A stretch of DNA of 43,339 nt from Lachnospiraceae bacterium (GCA_017619295.1 JAFZSQ010000016.1:1-43339); one strand, 5' to 3'; counted from the stretch's first letter, positions 33,729 through 42,333 are shown. A program made the numbers and translations. The notes: generated from the letters alone by a model not told the origin.

Positions 33729-34280
33729 TTATTCAATTATTTTCATTATATCCATTAATACTCCGTTGTCTTTCGCACTCATATCATAAAATGATTGCGT
33801 GTCATTAATCAAACTTGGATAACTGTTTTCAAATGTTTTCGCAAGGAATAGATATTCTACATCAGGTCTCAGCCGCTCCGTCGCCTCCGAAACAAATGTT
33901 TTATTATCTATAGTCCCTCCTGGACACTTTATATAAATTACGGCTTCATCCTTGTTTCCCAAATAAATCTTTGAAACACTGATCTCATAAATTGTATACG
34001 GAATGGCTGTTGATTTCTCCAAGCCAGTTTCCCGATCTTTTCCCTTTTCAGTTTTAACATCTAGGAATTCACTTTTAGAATTCTTTATCTTTCCTGAAAA
34101 GATTAAGTCAGCTGCATTTACCATGTCTTTTGCAGACTCATATGATGGATAGTCCGCTTGTATTACAGATACAATCTCTGTGTCCATTCCATTTCTTTCA
34201 GTGGATTCACTCACAGTTGTGCATGCCATCAGAGCGCATGCAAATATGATAATGAACAATACTGATAATAGTCTTTTCAT
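33729..34280 (-). CDS. Lipoprotein of unknown function
   Basis: A 183-residue protein. The start is the ATG after GGGGGTGG, giving MKRLLSVLFIIIFACALMAC, a lipoprotein signal with the Cys at residue 20. An upstream in-frame start would bury this signal. The body has MVNAADLIFSGKIKNSKSEF, a beta-strand-rich domain (IPYTIYEISVSKIYLG, DEAVIYIKCPGG, RPDVEYLFLAKTF) that resembles an OB- or Ig-like barrel seen in surface lipoproteins, but I cannot name the family. It is AT-richer than its neighbours and lies 14 bases after a protease fragment, with which it could once have formed a unit between tRNA-Trp and aspS. Confidence 0.75.
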   Translation of the reverse strand: MKRLLSVLFIIIFACALMACTTVSESTERNGMDTEIVSVIQADYPSYESAKDMVNAADLIFSGKIKNSKSEFLDVKTEKGKDRETGLEKSTAIPYTIYEISVSKIYLGNKDEAVIYIKCPGGTIDNKTFVSEATERLRPDVEYLFLAKTFENSYPSLINDTQSFYDMSAKDNGVLMDIMKIIE

Positions 34281-34293
34281 GTAATTCCACCCC

Positions 34294-34641
34294 CTAGTAT
34301 TTTGCGTTAACATTATTAATATCAAATGTCTGTGGAGTTGTCATCGAGTTTCTATCACGACTGTACTTCATTATAGATGATGATGATGTAGATGGATTAT
34401 CACATAGCCAAAAACTATGACCAAATTCATGTACAACTGTACTTTTTGCAAAATTAGAAAAATTTGTGGCGTCATTACTGATTGTTCGTGCATTAATTTT
34501 GATTGTGAAGCTGGTTATATATCCCGTAGAAGGATTGTATGAGCTTTCATTTATTCCGTACCAGGTATCATCATAACGACCTGCTTCTAATCTATTTACA
34601 CTGGATGATGAAGTTGAAATAGTATTATTACCTATTGCAAG
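34294..34641 (-). pseudogene. 5'-truncated metzincin-like metalloprotease fragment
   Basis: Reading on from the aspS stop codon in the same frame gives an open stretch of about 115 codons with no start codon near its beginning (LAIGNNTISTSSSSVNRL). Later residues show a zinc-protease motif HEFGHSFWLCD (HExxH plus a possible third ligand Asp) and a Met-turn-like SSSIMKYSRD, ending INNVNAKY and TAG. This is the C-terminal half of a matrixin- or snapalysin-like secreted protease; signal peptide and propeptide are missing. It is probably a remnant joined behind aspS by deletion or insertion. Translation by aspS readthrough cannot be excluded. It is AT-rich like the adjacent lipoprotein gene. Confidence 0.65.
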
Positions 34642-36429
34642 TTAATTTTCTTCCTTTTTTTCAGGAAGTTTGATGGCGATATGAACATCGTCAAGCTGCT
34701 TCTGATCCACGTCTGAAGGGGCACCCATCATAACGTCTGCCGCAGACTTGTTCATAGGGAAGCAGATAACCTCTCTGATGGACTCTTCGCCTGTGAGAAG
34801 CATAATCATACGGTCTACTCCGGGAGCAGCTCCTGCGTGAGGCGGTGCACCATAGCAGAATGCATTGTACATAGCAGGGAACTTAGCCTTAACTTCGTTC
34901 TCACCAAGACCCACAAGGTTAAACGCTTTAACCATGATTTCGGGATCGTGGTTTCTTACGGCACCTGATGCTGACTCATAACCGTTGATTACAAGGTCAT
35001 ACTGGAAAGCGCTGATGGTAAGAGGATCAATCTCACCTTTCTCTGCCTTAAGAAGCACATCCATACCACCGTTGGGCATTGAGAAGGGGTTGTGACAGAA
35101 CTCAAGCTTACCTGACTCCTCACCGATTTCGTACATGGGGAAGTCAACGATCCAGCACATCTGGTACTGCTCTTTGTCCATGTGGTTGGGGCAAAGGAGA
35201 CCGAGCTTTGAACGCATAACGCCGGCTGTCTTAAGGGCTGTTGCCTTGTTGCCTGCAGCTATTCCTACGAAGTAGCCGGGCTTTAAGCCAAGGGCGTTAA
35301 CAACCTTATCTTTAACGGGAGCAACGAACTTGGAGATACCTCCGACGATTTCGCCCTGCTCATCCATTCTGAACCAATATGTCTTCTGAGCTGTCTGAAC
35401 CTCAACGTCCGCAATAAGAGCATCAATCTGCTTTCTTGTTGCTGTGAAGTCGCTTACTACGCAGACTTCAATATTCTGTCCTGTGAAAGGATCGAATCCG
35501 ATATCTGAAAGCACCTCTGTGGCATCCTGCAAGCAGAAGTCAATACGAAGATCGGGCTTATCTGTACCGTACTTCTCCATTGCTTCACGATAAGGAATAC
35601 GCTTGAAGGGTGCGGGTGTTACTCTCTTGTAGCAACCATATTTTTCAAAAACAGGTACAAGAACCTTCTCGAGAACTCCGAGGACATCATCCTGTGTGGC
35701 AAAAGCCATCTCCATATCAAGCTGATAGAACTCACCGGGGGTTCTGTCTCCACGAGCATCCTCGTCTCTGAAGCAGGGAGCCACCTGGAAGTATCTGTCA
35801 AAACCTGATGTCATGAGAAGCTGCTTAAACTGCTGAGGTGCCTGGGGAAGTGCATAGAACTTTCCGGGGAACTTACGGCTGGGAACAATGTAGTCTCTCG
35901 CACCTTCAGGTGATGAAGCTGTAAGGATAGGTGTTGTGATCTCAAGGAAGTTTTCCTCTGTCATAAGGCGTCTGAGTTCGGCAACAACCTGGCTTCTTAA
36001 TACAATCTTGCTCTTAACCTCAGGATTTCTAAGGTCAAGGAATCTGTATTTAAGTCTTGTGTTCTCATCAGCTTCCTTTGATCTGTTGATCTCGAAGGGA
36101 AGCTCATTATAAGTACACTTACCAAGAACCTTAATCTCGGTAGGGGTTACCTCTATATCGCCGGTAGCAATCTGAGGGTTCTTGTTGGAACGCTCTCTTA
36201 CCACACCGGTTACGGAAATGGTTGACTCCTTGTTAACGTCATCCACTACGTTCATCATCTCTTCTGTCTCAACGACAATCTGAGTGGTTCCGTAGAAATC
36301 TCTTAAGATAAGGAACCCAAGGTTCTTGGACACCTTACGGATGTTTTCAAGCCAACCTACAAGTGTTACTGTTTCTCCCACATTACCGATACGAAGCTCG
36401 TTACAGTTATGGGTTCTTGACTGTGTCAT
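34642..36429 (-). CDS. aspS: Aspartyl-tRNA synthetase
   Basis: A 595-residue class IIb synthetase of the bacterial type. An N-terminal OB anticodon-binding fold (VGWLENIRKVSKNLGFLILRD) precedes motif 1, motif 2 FRDEDARGDRTPGEF with the QLDMEM segment, the bacterial GAD insertion (about 290-420), and motif 3 GAAPGVDRMIMLL. It charges tRNA-Asp, possibly also tRNA-Asn if asparaginylation is indirect. CAGGAGATGAAATAA precedes the ATG. It ends in a Lys/Glu-rich tail KLPEKKEEN. Directly behind the stop codon the same frame continues into a protease fragment. Confidence 0.97.
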   Translation of the reverse strand: MTQSRTHNCNELRIGNVGETVTLVGWLENIRKVSKNLGFLILRDFYGTTQIVVETEEMMNVVDDVNKESTISVTGVVRERSNKNPQIATGDIEVTPTEIKVLGKCTYNELPFEINRSKEADENTRLKYRFLDLRNPEVKSKIVLRSQVVAELRRLMTEENFLEITTPILTASSPEGARDYIVPSRKFPGKFYALPQAPQQFKQLLMTSGFDRYFQVAPCFRDEDARGDRTPGEFYQLDMEMAFATQDDVLGVLEKVLVPVFEKYGCYKRVTPAPFKRIPYREAMEKYGTDKPDLRIDFCLQDATEVLSDIGFDPFTGQNIEVCVVSDFTATRKQIDALIADVEVQTAQKTYWFRMDEQGEIVGGISKFVAPVKDKVVNALGLKPGYFVGIAAGNKATALKTAGVMRSKLGLLCPNHMDKEQYQMCWIVDFPMYEIGEESGKLEFCHNPFSMPNGGMDVLLKAEKGEIDPLTISAFQYDLVINGYESASGAVRNHDPEIMVKAFNLVGLGENEVKAKFPAMYNAFCYGAPPHAGAAPGVDRMIMLLTGEESIREVICFPMNKSAADVMMGAPSDVDQKQLDDVHIAIKLPEKKEEN

Positions 36430-36480
36430 TTATTTCATCTCCTGTTAATAAATCATTACTTTACAACGCCACATATTTTA

Positions 36481-37038
36481 TCAAATAATGGAGATTTTGT
36501 CCATATGAGCGAGAAGTTTCTTTGCTTCCTCACACCACTTTAAATATGCTTCGTAAGTTGTAATCCCAAAAGAAACCGTCAGGTAGTAATGCAAATGATC
36601 CTCGTTATCAAGGTCCGGTTCCAGATTCTTCTTATACAATTGCAAAAGCGAAAGCTTCTCCGTAATCTCTTCTTCGAACGCCACAACACTCTTTAGAGAA
36701 GTAGCCCTGTCAACTGAACCACCAAAATGCAATTTTAAAAGCGTCTCATACTTAAGGTCATTTGTGGCTTTCTCATCTTCAAGCCAGGCCTTAAGGCAAT
36801 CTATACCTTTATCCGTTACATGGTAAAAAATACGCTCTCTCTTCCCTGTGGCATCGGCCTTCTTTTCCACCAGGCCTTCCTTCTCCATGCTGCTAAGAGC
36901 AGGATAAATGCTTCCGAAACTGCCCTTCCAGAAAAGGCTTATGGCGCCATCAATTCGCTTCTTTATGTCATATCCGGTCAAATCCTCGTGGGCAAGAAGT
37001 CCAAGGATTACCATGTCTATCTTTCTGTCTTTCGCCAT
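36481..37038 (-). CDS. PadR-family transcriptional regulator
   Basis: A 185-residue regulator. The winged helix DMVILGLLAHEDLTGYDIKKRI...SFGSIYPALSSMEKEGLVEKK is the PadR core (residues 7-60), followed by the wing GKRERIFYHVTDKG. The C-terminal half is the helical Vir_act_alpha dimerisation domain (EEITEKLSLLQLYKK). Its ATG starts directly on the preceding gene's stop (TAA then ATG). It probably represses the unit it belongs to by binding the tandem palindromes at 37792-37826. The ligand is unknown. Confidence 0.9.
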   Translation of the reverse strand: MAKDRKIDMVILGLLAHEDLTGYDIKKRIDGAISLFWKGSFGSIYPALSSMEKEGLVEKKADATGKRERIFYHVTDKGIDCLKAWLEDEKATNDLKYETLLKLHFGGSVDRATSLKSVVAFEEEITEKLSLLQLYKKNLEPDLDNEDHLHYYLTVSFGITTYEAYLKWCEEAKKLLAHMDKISII

Positions 37039-37770
37039 TTAACGTCTCCAAACCATTTTGTATTTAAGAACTTTCTTAGGGCATTCATCAATGCATGCCC
37101 CACACTGGATGCATTCTGAGCACTTGGAGTTTTTGCCCTCAGAAACCATTTCTTTAACATCAAGTCCCATGGGACAAACCTTACTGCATCGTCCACAGGA
37201 AACGCACGCGCTTTTGTCAGCCTCAACATGAAGCTGTGGAAGATGGAGGAACCGGCCTACTTTACTTCCGATTACCATGAATGGTGCCATCCAGCAGATA
37301 TAGTGGCAAGTTGCTCTTTTCCCATGAATCAGCGCTGGTGCAACAAGAATCAGTATCACCCCATAGTATATCACGTAGCCGTATATTTCCGAAATGGAAA
37401 TGCCGTGGTCCGTTTGAAAAAAGGGATCAATGGTGACTTCATTCTTTCCCATTATAAATGCGGTGACTATTATTCCGATCCAGATAATCCAAATAACATA
37501 TTTGATGTTGTCTCTCCAACCCTGTTTCGCAGGCTTATCATTACATCTTCCGACACATTCCTGCAATCCTCCCGCAGGGCAAAGATACCCGCACCACACA
37601 CGTCCAAGAAACATGGAAAGCACAAACATCAGCACAAAAACGATAAAGCTTCCGTTAATGATGTGTTGTGCCGCGCCCTGGATAATCAAAGCCGGAGAAA
37701 AATAATAAATTGTAATGGGGAATAGTAAAAAGGAAATCAGTATTATTGTTCTTCTAATTTTTTGTCTCAT
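37039..37770 (-). CDS. NapH/CcoG-like membrane 4Fe-4S protein
   Basis: A 243-residue polytopic protein with four or five membrane helices. A GRVWCGYLCPAGGLQECVGRC motif lies after the first two helices (split cysteine motif near residue 62), a second CHYICWM lies near the last helix, and the C-terminus carries two ferredoxin clusters CVSCGRCSKVCP and CSECIQCGACIDECP. This is the polyferredoxin architecture of NapH/MauN-like electron-transfer proteins. Partners are not encoded nearby. The ATG at 37770 follows AAGGAG at ten bases; the upstream ATG lies within the ribosome site. It is translationally coupled to padR. Confidence 0.85.
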   Translation of the reverse strand: MRQKIRRTIILISFLLFPITIYYFSPALIIQGAAQHIINGSFIVFVLMFVLSMFLGRVWCGYLCPAGGLQECVGRCNDKPAKQGWRDNIKYVIWIIWIGIIVTAFIMGKNEVTIDPFFQTDHGISISEIYGYVIYYGVILILVAPALIHGKRATCHYICWMAPFMVIGSKVGRFLHLPQLHVEADKSACVSCGRCSKVCPMGLDVKEMVSEGKNSKCSECIQCGACIDECPKKVLKYKMVWRR

Positions 37771-37791
37771 AAAAATAAAGCTCCTTAACAT

Positions 37792-37834
37792 ATATCATTT
37801 TGATACATTATATATCAAATTGATATGTTGTCAA
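37792..37834 (-). promoter_or_regulatory. Consensus promoter with two PadR-type operators
   Basis: On the minus strand TTGACA (37829-37834) and TATAAT (37807-37812) are 16 bases apart. Two 15-bp palindromes, ATATCA-NNN-TGATAY, lie at 37792-37806 and 37812-37826, centred exactly 20 bp apart. The first covers the start point region and the second fills the spacer. Repression by the PadR protein of the same operon is inferred. Confidence 0.75.
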
Positions 37835-37847
37835 GCCCACTTCCAAC

Positions 37848-37902
37848 AAAAAGGCACCTGCATTTCTGCAGGCGCCTACGACCTTACGGTTCAATCCATT
37901 TT
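37848..37902 (-). repeat. 55-bp direct repeat copy 1, with terminator
   Basis: These 55 bases match 38993-39047 at 49 positions, with no gaps. They contain the last codons of the downstream lipoprotein gene (minus strand), its stop, and a hairpin AGGCGCCTGCA-GAAA-TGCAGGTGCCT followed by TTTTTG on the minus strand, which acts as its terminator. The matching copy is the terminator of the thioesterase gene. Confidence 0.8.
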
Positions 37903-38750
37903 ACCGGTTCTTTGGCATCAATTTCTGGAATAAACACGTCATAGAAATATTCTTCTGTAACCTTCCTGTTTCCGACATAATAGGCTCTTTCGTATATCTC
38001 TTCGCCATTCTCGAAACTCCAGCTACTCATAATCCCCAGTATTTCGGCAGATAGTCGGTTTCTTTCAAACCTTGTTATCCTATACCATCTACCGTCTGAT
38101 GCACCCCCTGTCGATTCCGCAGTTCCGTCAATTCGTAAGATAGCCATTGAGCGAAATGGAATTCGAAATGAATAAGCAATTCCATCTATATCATGGAAAA
38201 TTACATATTGCCCGCCTCCCGTTTCCAAATCCACAAGATAGACCAGTTCATTGGTCCCATCCCGGTCCAAATCGATAACAGTATACTTACTCCAATAAAC
38301 ATTGGCATGCTCGTATTTTTCCCATCCATCTATGTCTTGGCTATGGGTGCATAAATTATATTCCGATAATCTGATATCGAAGTCAAAATATGCGTCCTTA
38401 AATATTGCATCCTTTTCAAATACATCTATTATACTCTGAGGGATATCTTCAGAAACAGGTTTAATTAATAATCTTTCTTCTAGAGGCACTAACAGTGTTT
38501 CTACATTAATCCTGTCAAATTCATCCTTGGCTTTTATCTGATCAATCTCTTCAATTACTGGTAACGCAGCTTGAATGCCATTACGGCCTCCTGTCTCTGA
38601 CGCTAATTTGACAGTTCTTCGGAGAATATATGCCTCCGGTTGGGGTCCTGCGTTGGAGCACGCTAGTAAAAACGGCACGACAAAAACAGTCGAAAATAAC
38701 ATAATGCTTCTTTTAATAGTTTGAAAGATATCCGGATATTGTGTTTGCAT
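37884..38750 (-). CDS. Lipoprotein with FG-GAP-like motif, unknown function
   Basis: A 288-residue protein. From the ATG at 38750 (MQTQYPDIFQTIKRS) a signal peptide ends at VVPFLLAC, giving the lipobox Cys at about residue 30; ATG 38702 is an alternative start, and farther upstream in-frame codons cross the operator region. The body has mixed helices (ALPVIEEIDQIKAKDEFDRIN) and a calcium-type FG-GAP/VCBS-like stretch VIDLDRDGTNELVYLVDLETG. It is likely attached outside the membrane. The gene is a lone unit with its own promoter, operator array and terminator, and is bounded by direct repeats. No family recognised; function unknown. Confidence 0.7.
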   Translation of the reverse strand: MQTQYPDIFQTIKRSIMLFSTVFVVPFLLACSNAGPQPEAYILRRTVKLASETGGRNGIQAALPVIEEIDQIKAKDEFDRINVETLLVPLEERLLIKPVSEDIPQSIIDVFEKDAIFKDAYFDFDIRLSEYNLCTHSQDIDGWEKYEHANVYWSKYTVIDLDRDGTNELVYLVDLETGGGQYVIFHDIDGIAYSFRIPFRSMAILRIDGTAESTGGASDGRWYRITRFERNRLSAEILGIMSSWSFENGEEIYERAYYVGNRKVTEEYFYDVFIPEIDAKEPVKWIEP

Positions 38751-38812
38751 ATACTTTTCTCTTGTCTGCGGTTCCATCATTAGCCTGCTCAAATTAACTC
38801 TATGATACTTCA

Positions 38813-38842
38813 AAAATATTGTAGCCACTATAAAAAAGTCAA
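38813..38842 (-). promoter_or_regulatory. Candidate promoter of the lipoprotein cassette
   Basis: On the minus strand TTGACT (38837-38842) and TATTTT (38813-38818) are 18 bases apart. The first palindrome of the operator array begins immediately upstream of the -35 element. Confidence 0.45.
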
Positions 38843-38920
38843 TTGCACGTTGTGCAAATTGGGCATATTTTAATTGCATATTATGCAAATTTGTTTTTTC
38901 AAAAATTGCATATTATGCAA
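38843..38920. promoter_or_regulatory. Array of three 15-bp palindromes TTGCAY-NNN-RTGCAA
   Basis: TTGCAC-GTT-GTGCAA lies at 38843-38857 and TTGCAT-ATT-ATGCAA at both 38874-38888 and 38906-38920. Centres at 38850, 38881 and 38913 are 31-32 bp apart, three helical turns, so all sites face the same side of the DNA. The array lies upstream of the lipoprotein promoter. The binding protein is not known; no regulator gene is inside the cassette. Confidence 0.7.
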
Positions 38921-38992
38921 TTTACCCATTTTACGCCGTTTGCGGTGTCTTCTTCATAAATTAATTCCTGTTTATATAATTTCATTGAGAAT

Positions 38993-39047
38993 AAAAAAGC
39001 ACCTGCATTTCTGCAGGTGCTTCCAACCTTATGGTTCAATCCATTTT
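38993..39047 (-). repeat. 55-bp direct repeat copy 2, with thioesterase terminator
   Basis: This copy matches 37848-37902 at 49 of 55 positions. It holds the 3' end of the thioesterase gene and a perfect 11-bp hairpin AAGCACCTGCA-GAAA-TGCAGGTGCTT on the minus strand, followed by TTTTATTC, a strong intrinsic terminator for the gntR-clpC-thioesterase transcript. About 50 bases between this repeat and the operator array hold nothing else I can identify. Confidence 0.82.
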
Positions 39048-39449
39048 CTTCTTCGGCACATGAGCTCCGGTAAAGCTGACAACAGCTATATATGTTCCCA
39101 GTTCATCCCTTACATCAACCTGGTAGAAGCAGTTTCTTTTACCGTCCTTAAGGAGCTTTGCCTCAGCTATAAGAGTCTTCCCCTTGGTAGGGTTAAGGAA
39201 GCTGGCATGACCATCTGCACTTACACTGGCCACCTCTTTACCAAAATTGGAAGCCACTGCAAAAGCAAAATCCGCCAGAGTATATATTGCCCCGCCCATG
39301 ACGCCGCCATATGCATTCAGATGATTCGGCGTCAGGTCCATACTGCACCTGGCAAAATCCTCACCTATCTCATCAATCTTAATTCCGGAGAGTTTTGTAG
39401 CGTACAAATCTTTAGAAAACTCTTCCCTAGCTTCATCTATTTTGCTCAT
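39036..39449 (-). CDS. PaaI-family hotdog thioesterase
   Basis: A 137-residue hotdog-fold protein. The segment LTPNHLNAYGGVMGGAIYTLADFA contains the conserved HxNxxGxxxGG pattern with the helix that carries active-site residues in PaaI-type acyl-CoA thioesterases. SADGHASFLNPTKGK and the final strand IAVVSFTGAHV fit the family. It would hydrolyse acyl-CoA or phenylacetyl-CoA-like esters; the substrate is unknown. It follows clpC by 22 bases and ends at a strong terminator, so it is probably co-transcribed with gntR-clpC without obvious functional link. Confidence 0.88.
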   Translation of the reverse strand: MSKIDEAREEFSKDLYATKLSGIKIDEIGEDFARCSMDLTPNHLNAYGGVMGGAIYTLADFAFAVASNFGKEVASVSADGHASFLNPTKGKTLIAEAKLLKDGKRNCFYQVDVRDELGTYIAVVSFTGAHVPKKKMD

Positions 39450-39471
39450 TTATAAGTTCTCACATTCCCGG

Positions 39472-41916
39472 TTACTTCTTAACAGTAAAGGTGACCTTCC
39501 CATCCTTAAATCCGGCAGTCACAGTATCAAGAGGCTGAACCCTCTTATAAAGAATCTCCTCTGAAAGAGCGTCCTCGATAACAGACTGCACAGCTCTCTT
39601 TAAGGGTCTAGCACCCATCTTGGCATCTGAATACTTGCTTACCAGATGATCTTTCAGGGCAGAAGAAACCTTAAGGTTGATGTTAAGCTGTTCCTTACAT
39701 CTCTTGGAAAGATTATCACAAAGAAGGGTGGTAATCTGCTTCATGTTGTCCTTGTTAAGAACATGGAACACCATAATGTCATCAATTCTGTTGATGAACT
39801 CGGGCTTGAACATCTTCTTAACCTCTTCCATAACAGCACCCTTCATTCTCTCATGGTCCTGTTCCTCAGTGGTTTCGGATGCGAATCCTAAGTTCTTGGG
39901 CTCAACAATTCTCTGAGCTCCGGCATTTGATGTCATTATGATAATGCTGTTCTTGAAGCTTACCTTACGTCCCTTTGAGTCGGTAACATGTCCATCATCA
40001 AGTATCTGAAGGAGTACGTTAAATACATCGGGATGGGCCTTCTCAATCTCATCGAAAAGAACAACGGAATAAGGATTCTGTCTGATCTTCTCGGCAAGCT
40101 GACCACCCTCGTCAAATCCAACATATCCCGGAGGCGAGCCAATCATCTTGGCTACGGAATGGCCTTCCATATACTCCGACATATCTACACGAATCATTGC
40201 TTCCTCTGACCCAAACATGGCCTCAGCCAGGGCTTTAGATAATTCGGTTTTGCCCACACCGGTAGGACCTAAGAAAAGGAAAGAACCGATAGGTCTGCCC
40301 GGATCCTTAAGTCCGACTCTGCCTCTTCTCATGGCCTTGGCAAGGGAAGTAACTGCTTCCTCCTGGCCGATGACTCTCTTATGAAGAATGCTCTCCAGTT
40401 TAAGGAGCTTCTCGCTTTCTTTCTGGGCAAGCTTCTTAACGGGGATCTTGGTCCACATTGCCACTACTTCGGCAATGTCGTTCTCATCTATTGAGTATGA
40501 CTCTTTGGCTTTCTTTCTGTCGTAATTCTTCTGAGCTCTGTCCAGTTTCTCCCAGAGTTCGTCCTGCTGCTTCTTAATCTGGCCTGCAACTTCAAAAGCT
40601 TCCATTCTGATGGCTGAAGCAATCTTGGCATCGCAGTTCTGGATTTCCTCGTTGATTTCCTTAATGTTTGAAGGAACGTTCATGGTCTTGATTCTGGCTG
40701 CTGAGCAGGCCTCATCAATAAGGTCGATGGCCTTATCGGGAAGGTTTCTGTCATTGATATATCTTGCAGAAAGTCTTACAGCCGCTTCTATGGCAGAATC
40801 AGTTATCTCTACACCATGGTGCTCGGCATACTTTGGAGCAACGCCCTTAAGGATTCTTATGGCTTCCTCAGGGGTAGGTTCCTCAACATTGACAGGCTGG
40901 AAACGGCGTTCCAAAGCCTTATCTTTCTCAACGTATTTTCTGTACTCTGTTATGGTGGTGGCACCGATAAGCTGAATCTCACCTCTTGCCAATGAAGGCT
41001 TAAGGATATTGGATGCGTCGATGGCGCCCTCGGCTCCGCCGGCACCTATAAGAGTATGCAACTCATCAAGGAAAAGAATTACATCGCCGGATTCAATAAC
41101 CTCCGCGATAACCTTCTTGATTCTCTCCTCAAATTCACCTCTGTATTTACTGCCTGCAACCATTCCGGAAAGATCCAAAGTAAGAAGTCTCTTGCCCTGA
41201 ACTGTGGGAGGTACATCACCTGACACGATTCGTCTTGCGAGGCCTTCGACTACAGCAGTCTTACCTACACCGGGTTCACCGATAAGGCAGGGGTTGTTCT
41301 TGGTTCTTCTTGAAATAATCTGAATGACTCTGGAAATCTCCTCTTCCCTTCCGACTACGGGGTCGAGTTTTCCTTCTGCTGCAAGCTTGGTCAGATCTCG
41401 GCTGTATTGGGAAAGAGTAGATACTTTCTTTTTTGCCCCATTACGGCTCTTGGCAAGATCGCCCTTGTGGGCCTCCAGGTCTCCGCCAACGCTTCTTATT
41501 AACTCCATGTACATCTTCTGAATGGGAGCATTCAAAGTCACAAGAATCCTTGATGCTATGCTCTCGTTCTCCTTAAGCATCGCAAGAAGAATGTGCTCGG
41601 TTCCTGTCTCGGTGGCTCCAAAATTTCTGGCAACCTCATGGGACATCTCAAGAATCTTGCCGGCTCTGGGAGAATAACCTTCTCTGTCAAGAAGGGCTAC
41701 CGAGCCATCCATGGCTACCTGATTCTCAATAAGATCGGTAACCTTCTCAAGGGTTACGCCGTTTGAAGTAAGAATCATGGAAGCTACGCCTGTCTCTTCC
41801 TTCAGAAGACCTATCAAAATATGCTCTGTTCCAATATAACCCTGACCTGATTTCTTGGCATAGGTCGCCGCCATGGAAAGGGCTCTGGAAGCTTTATCAG
41901 TAAATCTCTCCTGCAT
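39472..41916 (-). CDS. clpC: ATP-dependent Clp protease ATP-binding subunit ClpC
   Basis: An 814-residue Hsp100 unfoldase feeding ClpP. An N-domain with two Clp repeats ([20 protein letters not shown], then [15 protein letters not shown]), AAA-1 with Walker A GEPGVGKT, a middle domain of about 65 residues with a UVR-like helix pair, and AAA-2 with GPTGVGKT and arginine/sensor motifs, ending in the ClpC-type C-terminal [22 protein letters not shown]. It recognises damaged or adaptor-bound proteins. In many Firmicutes the operon is ctsR-mcsA-mcsB-clpC; here the upstream gene encodes a GntR regulator and no mcsA or mcsB is present. Confidence 0.96.
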   Translation of the reverse strand: MQERFTDKASRALSMAATYAKKSGQGYIGTEHILIGLLKEETGVASMILTSNGVTLEKVTDLIENQVAMDGSVALLDREGYSPRAGKILEMSHEVARNFGATETGTEHILLAMLKENESIASRILVTLNAPIQKMYMELIRSVGGDLEAHKGDLAKSRNGAKKKVSTLSQYSRDLTKLAAEGKLDPVVGREEEISRVIQIISRRTKNNPCLIGEPGVGKTAVVEGLARRIVSGDVPPTVQGKRLLTLDLSGMVAGSKYRGEFEERIKKVIAEVIESGDVILFLDELHTLIGAGGAEGAIDASNILKPSLARGEIQLIGATTITEYRKYVEKDKALERRFQPVNVEEPTPEEAIRILKGVAPKYAEHHGVEITDSAIEAAVRLSARYINDRNLPDKAIDLIDEACSAARIKTMNVPSNIKEINEEIQNCDAKIASAIRMEAFEVAGQIKKQQDELWEKLDRAQKNYDRKKAKESYSIDENDIAEVVAMWTKIPVKKLAQKESEKLLKLESILHKRVIGQEEAVTSLAKAMRRGRVGLKDPGRPIGSFLFLGPTGVGKTELSKALAEAMFGSEEAMIRVDMSEYMEGHSVAKMIGSPPGYVGFDEGGQLAEKIRQNPYSVVLFDEIEKAHPDVFNVLLQILDDGHVTDSKGRKVSFKNSIIIMTSNAGAQRIVEPKNLGFASETTEEQDHERMKGAVMEEVKKMFKPEFINRIDDIMVFHVLNKDNMKQITTLLCDNLSKRCKEQLNINLKVSSALKDHLVSKYSDAKMGARPLKRAVQSVIEDALSEEILYKRVQPLDTVTAGFKDGKVTFTVKK

Positions 41917-41931
41917 ATACTATCCTTTCTG

Positions 41932-42303
41932 TTATCTCGTATATTTGTCGTAGAACTGGTCCACCAACGCGTGGACCTCATCTCTGGTAATGTTCTTAAC
42001 CAATCCTCTTGTAAGAAGCACCTGAAGCGCATCCTTCATATCCGCCAGGGCCTGAAGCTTGTCTTCATCAATGGCTATGACCGCACCTCGTCTCCTGTCA
42101 ACCTTGACGAATCCCTCATCACGAAGGACAGCGTAGGCCTTGTTAACCGTATGCATGTTAATGCCAATCATCTCAGCCAAAGCACGCACACTGGGAAGAG
42201 AATCGCCCTCCCTGAACTGTTCAGTGGCTATTCCCATAATTATCTGGTTTCGAAGCTGCATATAAAGGGCTTCATCGCTGTTAAAATCAATCTCAATATA
42301 CAT
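41932..42303 (-). CDS. GntR-family regulator, YtrA type
   Basis: A 123-residue regulator with the GntR winged helix at the N-terminus (ALYMQLRNQIIMGIATEQF, SLPSVRALAEMIGINMHTV, NKAYAVLRDEGFVKVDRRRG) and only a 50-residue helical C-terminal part, the short YtrA subclass. It starts after GAGAGGGTGAATT and ends 15 bases before clpC, so it probably regulates clpC in place of CtsR. A 19-bp inverted repeat GTTATA-N7-TATAAC at 42334-42352 lies in its promoter. The effector is unknown. Confidence 0.9.
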   Translation of the reverse strand: MYIEIDFNSDEALYMQLRNQIIMGIATEQFREGDSLPSVRALAEMIGINMHTVNKAYAVLRDEGFVKVDRRRGAVIAIDEDKLQALADMKDALQVLLTRGLVKNITRDEVHALVDQFYDKYTR

Positions 42304-42333
42304 AATTCACCCTCTCTTTCTAACGGTGAAACT

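Noticed and set aside
38751-38888. Longer lipoprotein start upstream of 38750
   Set aside because: It would place coding sequence over the promoter and two operator palindromes and would bury the lipoprotein signal peptide inside the chain.
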